A stretch of DNA of 24,407 nucleotides. It comes from an uncultured Clostridia bacterium (GTDB lineage: Bacteria > Bacillota_A > Clostridia > TANB77 > CAG-508). Of this stretch, positions 1-8,404 are shown one piece after another (positions within the stretch are counted from its first letter, which is position 1; each line of letters begins with the position of its first letter). Location: contig CALXXB010000018.1 of assembly GCA_944392525.1 (NCBI GenBank), positions 1 through 24,407 on the forward strand. The letters run 5' to 3'. The translations under genes and the position numbers were made by a program. Below the pieces are notes generated by a model. It did no database searches. It saw only the letters and a program-made list of their open reading frames with translations, and had not been told where the DNA came from.

Positions 1-438
1 TTATTTTACCTCCCATACTTCTGGTTTTTGTGCTTGATTTTCATGTTCTGCTCCAGCATATACTCTTAATTTCTTTAGCATTTGTCTACCTAAAGAATTG
101 TGAGGTAACATTCCTTTAATAGCTAAAGTCATAGCTTTTTCTGGATTTTTTTCAAGCATTACTCTTGCAGGAACTTCTTTCATTCCTCCAATGTAACCTG
201 AATGATGTCTATAAATTTTTTGGTCTAATTTGTGTCCTGTAAGAACAGCATCTTTACAATTTAAAATAATAACATGATCTCCAACATCAATATTTGGTGT
301 AAATGTTGGTTTATGTTTTCCTCTTAATAATTTTGCAGCTTCTGTAGCAACTCTACCGATTGGTTTGTTAGCTGCATCAATAATATACCATTTGCTTTCT
401 ACTTCACCTTTTTTTGCACTATATGTTGTATTATTCAT
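1..438 (-). CDS. rplM: 50S ribosomal protein L13
   Basis: A complete 145-residue protein of the L13 family, an early-assembling component of the large ribosomal subunit. The N-terminal part has the typical W-Y-I-I-D-A (residues about 17-22), P-I-G-R-V-A-T and A-x-x-L-R-G-K-H-K segments, then D-V-G-D-H-V and H-S-G-Y-I-G-G, and the C-terminal M-L-P-H-N-S-L-G-R signature. Length matches the family. The start is supported by an AGGAGG-type ribosome binding site about 11 bases upstream. In Firmicutes rpsI (S9) normally follows rplM; it would lie just beyond the left edge and cannot be seen. A promoter (543-571) and a structured leader precede the gene, so autoregulation by L13 is plausible. Confidence 0.97.
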   Translation of the reverse strand: MNNTTYSAKKGEVESKWYIIDAANKPIGRVATEAAKLLRGKHKPTFTPNIDVGDHVIILNCKDAVLTGHKLDQKIYRHHSGYIGGMKEVPARVMLEKNPEKAMTLAIKGMLPHNSLGRQMLKKLRVYAGAEHENQAQKPEVWEVK

Positions 439-482
439 GGTAATTTATACCCTCCTATTTTTATTATATTTATATATGAAGT

Positions 483-518
483 TTAAATAAGGCCACCGGG
501 GAGAAGCTCATATTTAAA
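483..518 (-). promoter_or_regulatory. Putative L13 leader (5' UTR hairpin)
   Basis: In the transcribed 5' UTR of rplM, an 8-bp stem (TTTAAATA pairing with TATTTAAA) encloses a GC-rich loop region containing CTTCTCCCCGG and GGCC, which stands out in the AT-rich surroundings. Firmicutes carry a known L13 leader family thought to bind L13 and limit expression. Position and shape fit that family, but I could not align it to a covariance model. Confidence 0.5.
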
Positions 519-542
519 TCATATTATCAATATCGCTAAACT

Positions 543-571
543 ATTATATTATGAAAAAGCTAGTTTGTCAA
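543..571 (-). promoter_or_regulatory. rplM promoter
   Basis: Reading the minus strand, TTGACA (571-566) is followed by a 17-base spacer and TATAAT (548-543). This is a perfect sigma-A promoter and fits strong ribosomal protein expression. It faces away from the NlpC/P60 gene promoter at 599-627. Confidence 0.85.
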
Positions 572-598
572 TACTTGTAGCGAATTTTTTTATAAAAC

Positions 599-627
599 TT
601 GACAAATCATTTGGTTTTGTGTATACT
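599..627 (+). promoter_or_regulatory. NlpC/P60 gene promoter
   Basis: TTGACA (599-604), a 17-base spacer and TATACT (622-627). The gene start at 683 has AAGGAG at 666-671. The same promoter may also serve comEC, because no terminator is visible between the two genes. Confidence 0.8.
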
Positions 628-682
628 ATGTTCGTTAACTAACAGGATGTGAATATTATTTATTTAAGGAGTAATATAAAAA

Positions 683-1993
683 ATGAAAAAGAAAAATGTA
701 ATAAAAAACATACTAATGATAGCCGCTTTAGGAATAGCAATTATGTTTTTTACGAATGTGATTTTTGCAGCAAATACAGCTAAAATAAGTGTAGAAACTG
801 CAAATCTAAGAGAAACAGCAGATGAGGATAGCAGAATTTTAGTACAATTATCATTAAATGATGAAGTAGAAGTATTACAAAAAACAGGAAACTGGTATGA
901 AGTTAAAACAAAAAATGGTACTACAGGATATTTAAGAGAAGACTTAGTTAAGGTTTCTGGTGAAGTAGAAGAAAAGGAAAATACTTCAGAAGAAACTAAT
1001 ACAACAGAAAGTAATGCTGAAACTACATCAAACCAAGAACAAGAAACAACAGAAGTAAGTACAGATACAACATCAAGTACAAGAATTGTAAAAGAAGATA
1101 CAAAACTAAAAATAGTACCAGCTATTAATGCAACAGATATCGTTGAAGTTAAACAAAATGATAAAGTTACAATAATAGAAACAATGGGAGATTGGATTTG
1201 TATAGAGTCAGGAACAACAAAAGGTTGGATAAGAAGCGATAAATTAATGACAGAAGAAGAAAAAGCAAAACTTGATGAAGAAGCAAAAGCAGCAGAAGAA
1301 GCTGCAAAAAAAGCTGCTGAAGAGGAAGAAAAACAAGCACAAACAACAAAAACAATGTATGCAAATTCAGCTACTGTAAATGTAAGAAAAGAAGCAAGTA
1401 AAGATTCAGAAATAGTAGAACAAATAAAACTTAATACAGAAGTAACTGTTTTATCAGAAGAAAGTGGATGGACGAAAGTAAGAGTTAATAGTAAAGAAGG
1501 ATATATAGCATCAAACTTACTATCATCATCAAAAACACAAGAAACAACATCAAGAGGTAGTACAACTATAAGAAAACAAGCAACATCTACTACAAAAGAA
1601 GAAACAACAACTACAGCATCATCTGGAAAAGGTTCAACAGTAGTAGAAACTGCTAAAAATTACATAGGATATAGATATGTATATGGAGCGGCTGGACCAA
1701 ACAGTTTTGATTGTTCAGGATTTACATCATATGTATTTAAATTACATGGTGTAACTTTAAATAGAACAGCAAAAGGACAATATAGTAATGGAACAGCAGT
1801 AGCAAGAGGCGATTTACAACCTGGAGACTTGGTAATGTTCGGACCATCAGTATCAGGAATTAATCACGTAGGAATATACATTGGTGGAGGTCAAATAGTT
1901 CATGCGGCTAATCCATCAAGAGGTGTAACAATAGATACAATAAATTCAGGATATTATAATAACAACTATGTAGGAGCAAGAAGAGTAATATAG
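683..1993 (+). CDS. Secreted SH3-domain NlpC/P60 cell-wall hydrolase
   Basis: A 436-residue exported peptidoglycan endopeptidase. Residues 1-29 form a signal peptide (lysine-rich start, hydrophobic core, F-A-A cleavage region). Three bacterial SH3-type domains follow at about 32-90, 133-190 and 223-281, separated by Thr/Glu/Asn-rich and Ala/Glu/Lys-rich linkers (190-222 looks coiled-coil). The C-terminal NlpC/P60 domain (about 317-436) has the catalytic cysteine C344 in F-D-C-S-G, H395 in N-H-V-G-I-Y and a third polar residue H407 in V-H-A-A-N. Such enzymes cut the stem peptide of peptidoglycan, with the SH3 domains binding the wall. The exact bond cut is not deducible. comEC follows after about 24 bases, so co-transcription is likely. 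Confidence 0.93.
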   Translation: MKKKNVIKNILMIAALGIAIMFFTNVIFAANTAKISVETANLRETADEDSRILVQLSLNDEVEVLQKTGNWYEVKTKNGTTGYLREDLVKVSGEVEEKENTSEETNTTESNAETTSNQEQETTEVSTDTTSSTRIVKEDTKLKIVPAINATDIVEVKQNDKVTIIETMGDWICIESGTTKGWIRSDKLMTEEEKAKLDEEAKAAEEAAKKAAEEEEKQAQTTKTMYANSATVNVRKEASKDSEIVEQIKLNTEVTVLSEESGWTKVRVNSKEGYIASNLLSSSKTQETTSRGSTTIRKQATSTTKEETTTTASSGKGSTVVETAKNYIGYRYVYGAAGPNSFDCSGFTSYVFKLHGVTLNRTAKGQYSNGTAVARGDLQPGDLVMFGPSVSGINHVGIYIGGGQIVHAANPSRGVTIDTINSGYYNNNYVGARRVI

Positions 1994-2016
1994 CAAACTA
2001 AGAAAGGAAGATTAAA

Positions 2017-4522
2017 ATAAAAAGACCAATTTTAGTTGTAGCTATAGGATATATAATAGGAATAATTATGGGGCTATACTTTAATTTTAGTATAGTCCTT
2101 TTATATATATTTATAGCTGCAATATATTTAATAAAAAAGAAGTTAATAAAAAGAAAAGTGGAAAAGTTAAATTTATTAAATCCAAGAAGATATTTTAGAT
2201 ATTTCAAGATATTTTTTAATCATAAAATTTTAATCATAATTTGTATTAGTTCTATTATTTCAAATACTATAACGATTTTAAAGAATAATGAATATGAAAA
2301 TTTATATAATGATAAAGAATATTTGTCAGGCTTAGCCTTAGTTGTGAGCGAAGGAAAAGAAAAGGAATATAATTATACATATAAAATTAAAATATTAGAT
2401 ACAAATAAAGAAAAAAGTAAAAATACGTATTTGTATTTAAAAGTGAATAAGAAAGATAAGAAATCTTTAGAATATGGTGATATGATAAAGTTTAAAGGAG
2501 AATTTCAAGAAGGAAGCAATAAAAGAAATTATGGTGGTTTTAATTATAAGGAGTATTTAAAAAGTGAAAAAGTATATGGAACTATAAAAACAGATAATGT
2601 GAATGTTTTAGAAAAAAGCAAAGGAAATTCTTTAATTAGTTTTACAAATAAGATATCTAAGTCTATAAAAGAAAAAATAAATAGTTTTCTAAATCCTAGA
2701 GAAGCAAGTATGCTTGTAGGAATCTTACTTGGAGATGATGGGAACATAGATGAAGATATAGAAGAATCTTTTAAGGTAAGTAGTCTTTCACATGTATTAG
2801 CAGTATCAGGCATGCAAGTTACATATATTATTACGGGAATGTATTTTGTTTTTAATTTTAGTATAGGAAAAAGAAAAACAAGAATTTTAATTATTATTGT
2901 TTTAATGGTTTATACAGCGCTTACCTGTTTCTTTTCATCAATTGTAAGAGCAAGTGTTATGGGAATATTAATTATGGGGGCAGGTTTATTCTATAGGAAA
3001 AATGATATTTGGACATCTATTTCATTGTCTCTTCTTGTTATGCTCATTTATAATCCTTTTATTATCACAAATGTGGGGTTACAGTTATCATATTTAGGAA
3101 CAATAGGAATTATTTTATTTAACAAAACCGTTTTTCAAATTCTTAAAAATATAAAACCTAAAAATAGAAGGTATGAATATAAAATAAATAGAAAAATGAT
3201 ACTTGCAATTTCAAAAATAAAAGAAATATTATCAGTGACAATATCAGCAAGTATGGGAGTAGTTCCTGTTATGTTATTTCATTTTAATTTATTTAGTACC
3301 TATTTTTTAATAACTAATTTGTTAGTAAGTCTAATACTTCGGACCACTTACGATTTTTGGAACGATAGTTGTACTTGTGTCTTTCGTATTTTTTCCGATA
3401 GCTGAATTTTTATCAGGAGCATTAGAATTTTTTATTAATGTACTTATTTCTATTTCAAATTTTAGTAATTTACCATTTTCTAAAATATATGTTGTAACTC
3501 CTAAAATATTTTTAGTAGTATTTATTTATGTTGTTTTAATAGTTTTTAATTATATCTATAAAATTTATCATGATAGAAACCCAAGTATTACAAAAATACG
3601 ATTTAGAAATTTAATTGCTGCTTATAAATATCAATTTATACAGTATAAAGAAAAATATGAGAAAAGAATTTTTATTATTTTAATATTAATTATTTTAACT
3701 TTTTCTATTTTTCAGTTTATTCCTAAAGACCTAAAAATATATTTTGTGGATGTAGGGCAAGGTGACTGTACTTTTATTGTTACTCCTAAAAATAAAACTA
3801 TTTTAATAGATGGTGGAGGAAGTACAGGTAGTGATTTTGATGTAGGGGAGAGCACTTTACTTCCATATATTTTAGATAGGGGATATAAAAAAATAGATCT
3901 TATGGTTATATCACATTTTGACCAAGATCACATAGGGGGATTACTTACTATTTTAAGAGAATTAAAAGTAAATAGAGTATGTATTTCAAAACAAGAAGAA
4001 AACTCAGAAAATTATCAGGAGTTTTTAGAAATAGTAAAGGAAAAAAGCATTCCAGTTTCTATTGTAAAAGTAGGGGATAAAATAAAAATAGAAAAGAACT
4101 TATATTTTGATATTTTATGGCCACAAGAAGAACAAATTCTAGAAAACAGGATAAATAATAATGCTATTGTTATGAAATTGAATTATAATGGATTTTCATG
4201 CCTTTTTACAGGTGATATAGAAAAAGTTGCTGAAGATAGAATGGTAAGTTTATATAAAAATAAATCTGTTTTAGAGAGTGATATCTTAAAAGTTGCTCAC
4301 CATGGTTCTAAAACTTCTACAACAGAAAATTTTTTAGAATTGGTTAATCCAAAAAATTGTCTTATAGGAGTAGGGGAAAATAATTTATTTGGACATCCAT
4401 CAAGTGAGGTTATAGAAAGATTAGAAAAATCTAATGTAAAAGTTTATAGAACAGATATAAATGGTGAAATAATTATAATTGTAAACAATAAAGGAAGATA
4501 TCTTATAAACTCGATTTATTAA
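2017..4522 (+). CDS. comEC: ComEC/Rec2 DNA-uptake channel, needs +1 frameshift at CGG
   Basis: This is the membrane channel and putative nuclease that takes single-stranded DNA into the cell. An N-terminal helix pair and soluble domain (DUF4131-like) come first, then the many-helix Competence domain with the L-A-V-S-G-M-Q segment, then a metallo-beta-lactamase domain with H-F-D-Q-D-H near 3911-3930, L-F-T-G-D, A-H-H-G-S-K and G-H-P-S-S-E. The frame changes at 3340: CTT-CGG-ACC leads to a stop at 3403-3405, whereas skipping C3340 continues L-G-P-L-T-I-F-G and gives about 834 residues. The likely start is ATA at 2017, six bases after AAAGGAAG, because the family's M-K-R-P N-terminus begins there; the first ATG (2068) would remove half the first helix and has no good ribosome site. 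It could be a decaying gene, but everything downstream of the shift is intact. Confidence 0.88.
3337..3343 (+). other. Candidate +1 frameshift site CTT-CGG-A in comEC
   Basis: Zero-frame CTT (3337-3339), CGG (3340-3342). Skipping C3340 lets GGA (3341-3343) be read as glycine, and the protein continues with hydrophobic, ComEC-like sequence. It has the same C-GGA arrangement as the sites at 12800 and 20775. Confidence 0.75.
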
Positions 4523-4596
4523 ATTTGTAAAATTATGGTATAAATTTTTAAGAATTGTAAACAATAAGTACAAAAGATAAATTTGGAGGAGAGAAT

Positions 4597-5193
4597 ATGA
4601 ATAAAACTATTATTATATTGCTTGCAATTGTTGTGATTATCGCAGCAATGGTTACAGCTGTTTTTGTTTACATGCCAGAAGAAGAAAATAGAGAAGAGGT
4701 AGAAGTGCAGAATGTAGCTGTGGAGAATACAATAAATGAACAAGAAAATGTAACAGAAAATACTACTAATATGGTCGAAACAAATGCAAATGAAGAAAGA
4801 ATATCACCAAATGCTTTTATAACATTTAAACAAACCTATAAAGAATGTGGACATACAACTAGTGAGTTTGTAGAAGTACCAGAGGAATTTGTTAATTTAA
4901 GTGAAGATGAATTAAAAGAAAGATATACAGATTGGAATGTAGAAAAATTTACAGATACAGATATAGTACTCAGTAAAGAAGTAGAAGGAAGTTGTAATGA
5001 ACATTATGCTGTAAGGGATGTAAATGGAACAGTTACTGTGTTTCATATATTAGAAGATGGAACAGAAGAAGAATATATGATAACAGATATTGCAACAGAA
5101 TATTTAACAGATACTGATAAAATAGAAATGAAAAAGGGTATAAAGGTAAATGGAAAACAAAACCTAAATCAATTAATAGAAGATTATGAATAA
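4597..5193 (+). CDS. Membrane-anchored BofC-like protein
   Basis: A 198-residue protein with an N-terminal membrane helix (about 4-26), an acidic Asn/Glu/Thr-rich linker to about residue 68, and a soluble C-terminal domain. That domain resembles BofC: Y-K-E-C-G-H-T near residue 85, a region rich in E-L-K-E-R-Y-x-D-W, a Y-A-V-R-D-V-N-G segment, and an end with K-K-G-I-K-V then L-N-Q-L-I-E-D-Y. In Bacillus, BofC works in the forespore signalling checkpoint that delays pro-sigma-K processing; related proteins in clostridia are mostly uncharacterised. The start has GGAGGAG close upstream. It lies about 75 bases after comEC and ends at a shared bidirectional terminator. The window also holds bofA, so two checkpoint-type genes occur in the same region. 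Assignment is by motif recall and moderate. Confidence 0.6.
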   Translation: MNKTIIILLAIVVIIAAMVTAVFVYMPEEENREEVEVQNVAVENTINEQENVTENTTNMVETNANEERISPNAFITFKQTYKECGHTTSEFVEVPEEFVNLSEDELKERYTDWNVEKFTDTDIVLSKEVEGSCNEHYAVRDVNGTVTVFHILEDGTEEEYMITDIATEYLTDTDKIEMKKGIKVNGKQNLNQLIEDYE

Positions 5194-5207
5194 ATTAGCA
5201 ATTCTAA

Positions 5208-5250
5208 TAAAATAGGAACTGAATGATTATTTTATCCAGTTCCTATTTTT
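5208..5250. terminator. Bidirectional terminator between BofC-like gene and pgsA
   Basis: Inverted repeat AAATAGGAACTG / CAGTTCCTATTT with a 15-base loop, A-rich on one side and T-rich on the other. It lies between the converging ends at 5193 and 5254 and can serve both strands. Confidence 0.85.
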
Positions 5251-5253
5251 TAT

Positions 5254-5847
5254 TTATTTTTGTTTCTTTTCTTTCTTATCCACAGTTACTTCTTTCTTTA
5301 AGTCTTGTTTATCAATAAATCCTTTTCTATATAGATCTTTTATGTACATGATTAGTGCAAAAAGAGTAGCAACTACAGCTAAGCAAAACAATGCTAAATC
5401 TATATTGCTCCATATTCCAGTAAGGTCAAATTGTTTTGTAAGTAATGAAAATACAATTGCTACATATAGTAAAACAGTTGATAATTTTCCGTACCATTTA
5501 CTATAAACTACAACATCCTTACCATAAAGGAAAGAAGCACCACAAATCATTATAAATTCTTTAGAAAGTACAATAATTAAAATCCAAAGTGGAATTATAT
5601 TTACAACAACTAAAGAAGTTAGAGTTGCAATTTGTGTTAATTTATCAGCTAAGGGGTCCATTAATTTACCAAAATTAGATATTAAATTATATTTTCTTGC
5701 AATACAACCGTCTGCAATATCAGTTATACCAGAAATAGTAAAAAATATAAATGCTAAAATATAGTTTCCTGTAAAAATATAAAATAATATAAATGGTATT
5801 AATAAAAATCTTATAATCGTTAGTGCATTTGGTATATGTTTTAACAT
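5254..5847 (-). CDS. pgsA: CDP-diacylglycerol-glycerol-3-phosphate 3-phosphatidyltransferase
   Basis: A 197-residue integral membrane enzyme of the CDP-alcohol phosphatidyltransferase family. It makes phosphatidylglycerol phosphate from CDP-diacylglycerol and glycerol-3-phosphate, the entry to anionic phospholipids. The full catalytic signature D-G-x2-A-R-x8-G-x3-D-x3-D is present (D46, G47, A50, R51, G60, D64, D68), with about four to six hydrophobic segments around it and a lysine-rich cytosolic tail. The N-terminus P-N-A-L-T-I-I-R-F is typical of PgsA. It starts 9 bases after the Clp ATPase stop, so the two are an operon. Other family members use different alcohols, but the N-terminus and length favour PgsA. 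Confidence 0.88.
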   Translation of the reverse strand: MLKHIPNALTIIRFLLIPFILFYIFTGNYILAFIFFTISGITDIADGCIARKYNLISNFGKLMDPLADKLTQIATLTSLVVVNIIPLWILIIVLSKEFIMICGASFLYGKDVVVYSKWYGKLSTVLLYVAIVFSLLTKQFDLTGIWSNIDLALFCLAVVATLFALIMYIKDLYRKGFIDKQDLKKEVTVDKKEKKQK

Positions 5848-5856
5848 AATTTTCTC

Positions 5857-8217
5857 CTATTTATTAACTTCAAATTTTAATTTATCATTTTCAAAATCTA
5901 CTTTTACATGTTGACCATCTTGAAGTTTTCCTCTTAATATCATTTCTGACAATTCATCTTCAACATATCTTTGAATAGCTCTTCTTAGTGGTCTTGCTCC
6001 AAATTTTATATCAGTTCCTTTTTCTAATATAAAGTCTTTAGCTTTAGGTGTAACTTCCATAGTTATATCTTTATCTTTTAAAGCTTTATCAGTATCTTTA
6101 AGCATCAAGTCAACAATTTGTAATAATTGTTCTTTTGTTAATGGGTCAAAGCTTATAATTTCATCAACTCTATTTAAGAATTCAGGTCTAAATACATCTT
6201 TTAGCTTATCCATAACTTTTCCTTTATCAAGAGTTTGTTTTCCAAAACCAATTGAGTTTGTATTAGTATTTGAACCTGCATTTGATGTCATAATAATTAT
6301 TGTGTTTGAAAAACTTACTGTATTTCCTTGACTATCTGTAAGTTTACCATCATCTAATACTTGTAATAAAATATTAAATACATCAGGATGAGCTTTTTCT
6401 ATTTCATCTAAAAGAATAATAGAATAAGGTTTTCTTTTTACTTTTTCAGTAAGTTGTCCTGCATCATCATATCCCACATATCCTGGAGGTGCACCTATTA
6501 ATTTAGAAGTAGAATGACTTTCCATATATTCAGACATATCAATTCTAATAATAGAATCTTCACTTCCAAACATTTCATATGCTAAACTTTTTGCAAGTTC
6601 AGTTTTACCAACACCTGTAGGACCTACAAATATAAATGATGGTGGTCTGTTTGTGCTTTTTAATCCAGCACGATTTCTTCTAATTGCTCTTGCAACGCTA
6701 TTTACGGCTTCATCTTGACCAATAATTCTTTTATGAAGATTTTTTTCTAAGTTTAATAGTTTTAAAGTTTCTTCTTCTGTAATCTTCTTAACAGGAATTT
6801 TAGTCCAACTTTCAATAACATTTGCAATGTCTTGTACTGTTAACTGTCTTGGTTTTGCTTTTTCGTTTAATTTATCAATTTCTTCTATCAATTGACATTC
6901 ACGAGTTTTTAAATCAGCAGCTCTTTGATAATCTTCTGTTGAATCAGCTGCAATAACTTCTTCTTTTTCAGCTTGAACATTGCTAAGTTCTTGTTTTAAC
7001 ATTTCTAACTTGTATAATTCTTTATTTTCTAAGTTTATTCTAGAACAAGCCTCATCAAGAATATCAATTGCTTTATCAGGCAAAAATCTGTCATGAATAT
7101 ATTTTTCAGACATGATAACAGCTTGACGAATTACATCAGAAGAAATTTTTACTTTATGATATTCTTCATAATATTTTTTAATTCCTTCTAAAATTGAAAT
7201 AGAATCTTCTTCGTTAGGTTCTTCAACTAAAACTTGTTGGAATCTTCTTTCTAGAGCTGAATCTTTTTCAATATATTTTCTGTATTCTTTTAGAGTAGTT
7301 GTACCAATTAATTGGATTTCTCCATTAGATAGGGCAGGTTTTAAAATATTTGCAGCATTCATTGAATGTTCACCATCACCAGCACCGATTATGTTATGGA
7401 TTTCATCAATTACTAAAATGATATTTCCATACTCTTTACATTCATCAATAATACCTTTCATTCTAGATTCGAATTGACCTCTAAATTGTGTTCCAGCAAT
7501 AATAGATGTCATATCTAATAAGTAAACTTCTTTGTTTAAAAGTTTTGCTGGTACATTTTGGTTAGCAATTCTTATTGCTAATCCTTGAGCAATAGCTGTT
7601 TTACCAACACCAGGTTCACCTATTAAGCAAGGGTTATTTTTAGAACGTCTATTTAATATTTGAATAACTCTTTGAATTTCTTTATCTCTACCTATTACTA
7701 TATCTAACTCATTATTTTTAGCTTTATTAGTTAGGTTAGTACCAAAGGTATCTAAGAATTTCTTTTTCTTGTTTTGCTTTTTATTTTTCTTTTTTTCTAC
7801 TTTTACTTTTTTTCTGCCATTACTTGGTTCTTGTTCTTCATCATTATTATTTTTATTTTGAAACATATTAGAGAAAATAGATCCAATAGGAATTGCAGCC
7901 CCGGTAATTCTTGGAGAATCAGGGTTATCATCATCATTTTGATTATCAAAAGTGATTGCTCCTTCCATATTTTCAATATCCTCTAAATTTATATTTTCTG
8001 CTAAATCTTTAAAAATAGTTTCAAATTGCTCAGTCATATCATTAAGATTGACTTTGTCTTTTGAAAGAAGATTATTTTGCTCTGATATAACTTGTGTAGG
8101 GTCAATACCTTTTTTCTTGGCACAATCATAACAATATCCTTCTAAAGACTCTTTACCATTTTCTATTTTTTTATAAAAAAGTATGGCAGGTTTTTTATTA
8201 CATTCTGAACATAACAT
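5857..8217 (-). CDS. clpE: Zinc-finger Clp ATPase (ClpE/ClpC-type unfoldase)
   Basis: A 786-residue class I Clp/Hsp100 AAA+ unfoldase that feeds substrates to the ClpP peptidase. Instead of the usual Clp_N repeats it begins with a four-cysteine zinc finger (C3, C6, C29, C32), as in ClpE and McsA, followed by a low-complexity acidic then lysine-rich linker to about residue 155. The first AAA module has Walker A at 200-207 (G-E-P-G-V-G-K-T) and Walker B at 267-272. A middle coiled region with a UVR-like stretch (about 405-450) follows. The second module has Walker A at 532-539 (G-P-T-G-V-G-K-T) and Walker B near 600-605. An I-G-F-G motif fits the ClpP-docking loop. The promoter is at 8259-8287, with TTCACA repeats just upstream. 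Annotation pipelines may call it ClpC; the zinc finger favours ClpE. Confidence 0.88.
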   Translation of the reverse strand: MLCSECNKKPAILFYKKIENGKESLEGYCYDCAKKKGIDPTQVISEQNNLLSKDKVNLNDMTEQFETIFKDLAENINLEDIENMEGAITFDNQNDDDNPDSPRITGAAIPIGSIFSNMFQNKNNNDEEQEPSNGRKKVKVEKKKNKKQNKKKKFLDTFGTNLTNKAKNNELDIVIGRDKEIQRVIQILNRRSKNNPCLIGEPGVGKTAIAQGLAIRIANQNVPAKLLNKEVYLLDMTSIIAGTQFRGQFESRMKGIIDECKEYGNIILVIDEIHNIIGAGDGEHSMNAANILKPALSNGEIQLIGTTTLKEYRKYIEKDSALERRFQQVLVEEPNEEDSISILEGIKKYYEEYHKVKISSDVIRQAVIMSEKYIHDRFLPDKAIDILDEACSRINLENKELYKLEMLKQELSNVQAEKEEVIAADSTEDYQRAADLKTRECQLIEEIDKLNEKAKPRQLTVQDIANVIESWTKIPVKKITEEETLKLLNLEKNLHKRIIGQDEAVNSVARAIRRNRAGLKSTNRPPSFIFVGPTGVGKTELAKSLAYEMFGSEDSIIRIDMSEYMESHSTSKLIGAPPGYVGYDDAGQLTEKVKRKPYSIILLDEIEKAHPDVFNILLQVLDDGKLTDSQGNTVSFSNTIIIMTSNAGSNTNTNSIGFGKQTLDKGKVMDKLKDVFRPEFLNRVDEIISFDPLTKEQLLQIVDLMLKDTDKALKDKDITMEVTPKAKDFILEKGTDIKFGARPLRRAIQRYVEDELSEMILRGKLQDGQHVKVDFENDKLKFEVNK

Positions 8218-8258
8218 ACTTTTAATTCCTCATTTCTTTATAATATTATATCTATATA

Positions 8259-8287
8259 ATAATACTCTAAAATAAGGGATTAGTCAA
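8259..8287 (-). promoter_or_regulatory. clpE-like gene promoter
   Basis: Minus strand: TTGACT (8287-8282), 17-base spacer, TATTAT (8264-8259). It sits directly downstream, in its own direction, of the TTCACA repeats at 8293-8336. Confidence 0.75.
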
Positions 8288-8292
8288 CAATT

Positions 8293-8336
8293 TGTGAAAA
8301 ATATTAATGTGAAATTAATGTGAAATTAATGTTGAA
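8293..8336. promoter_or_regulatory. 11-bp direct repeats (TTCACA-type boxes) between divergent promoters
   Basis: On the plus strand TGTGAA occurs at 8293-8298, 8308-8313 and 8319-8324, and a near copy TGTTGAA at 8330-8336. The last three start exactly 11 bases apart within an ATTAATGTGAA repeat unit. Read on the minus strand this is TTCACA-N5-TTCACA, the spacing recognised by OmpR/PhoB-family response regulators in general. The array is upstream of the clpE-like promoter and overlaps the -35 of the divergent gene. A similar pair lies at htrA. Confidence 0.5.
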
Positions 8337-8360
8337 TAATAAAAAAATTAATGTTATAAT
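8332..8360 (+). promoter_or_regulatory. Promoter of RsiV-like gene
   Basis: TTGAAT (8332-8337), 17-base spacer, TATAAT (8355-8360). The -35 overlaps the last repeat of the TTCACA-type array, so a bound regulator would probably repress here while possibly activating the opposite promoter. Confidence 0.7.
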
Positions 8361-8404
8361 AAAATAGATATATTAAAAAAGAAAAAATAAAATGAGGTCA
8401 AAAG

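Noticed and set aside
1167..1364. Leucine-rich reading frame on the minus strand inside the NlpC/P60 gene
   Set aside because: It mirrors the Glu/Ala/Lys-rich linker of the real gene and has no ribosome site or domain.
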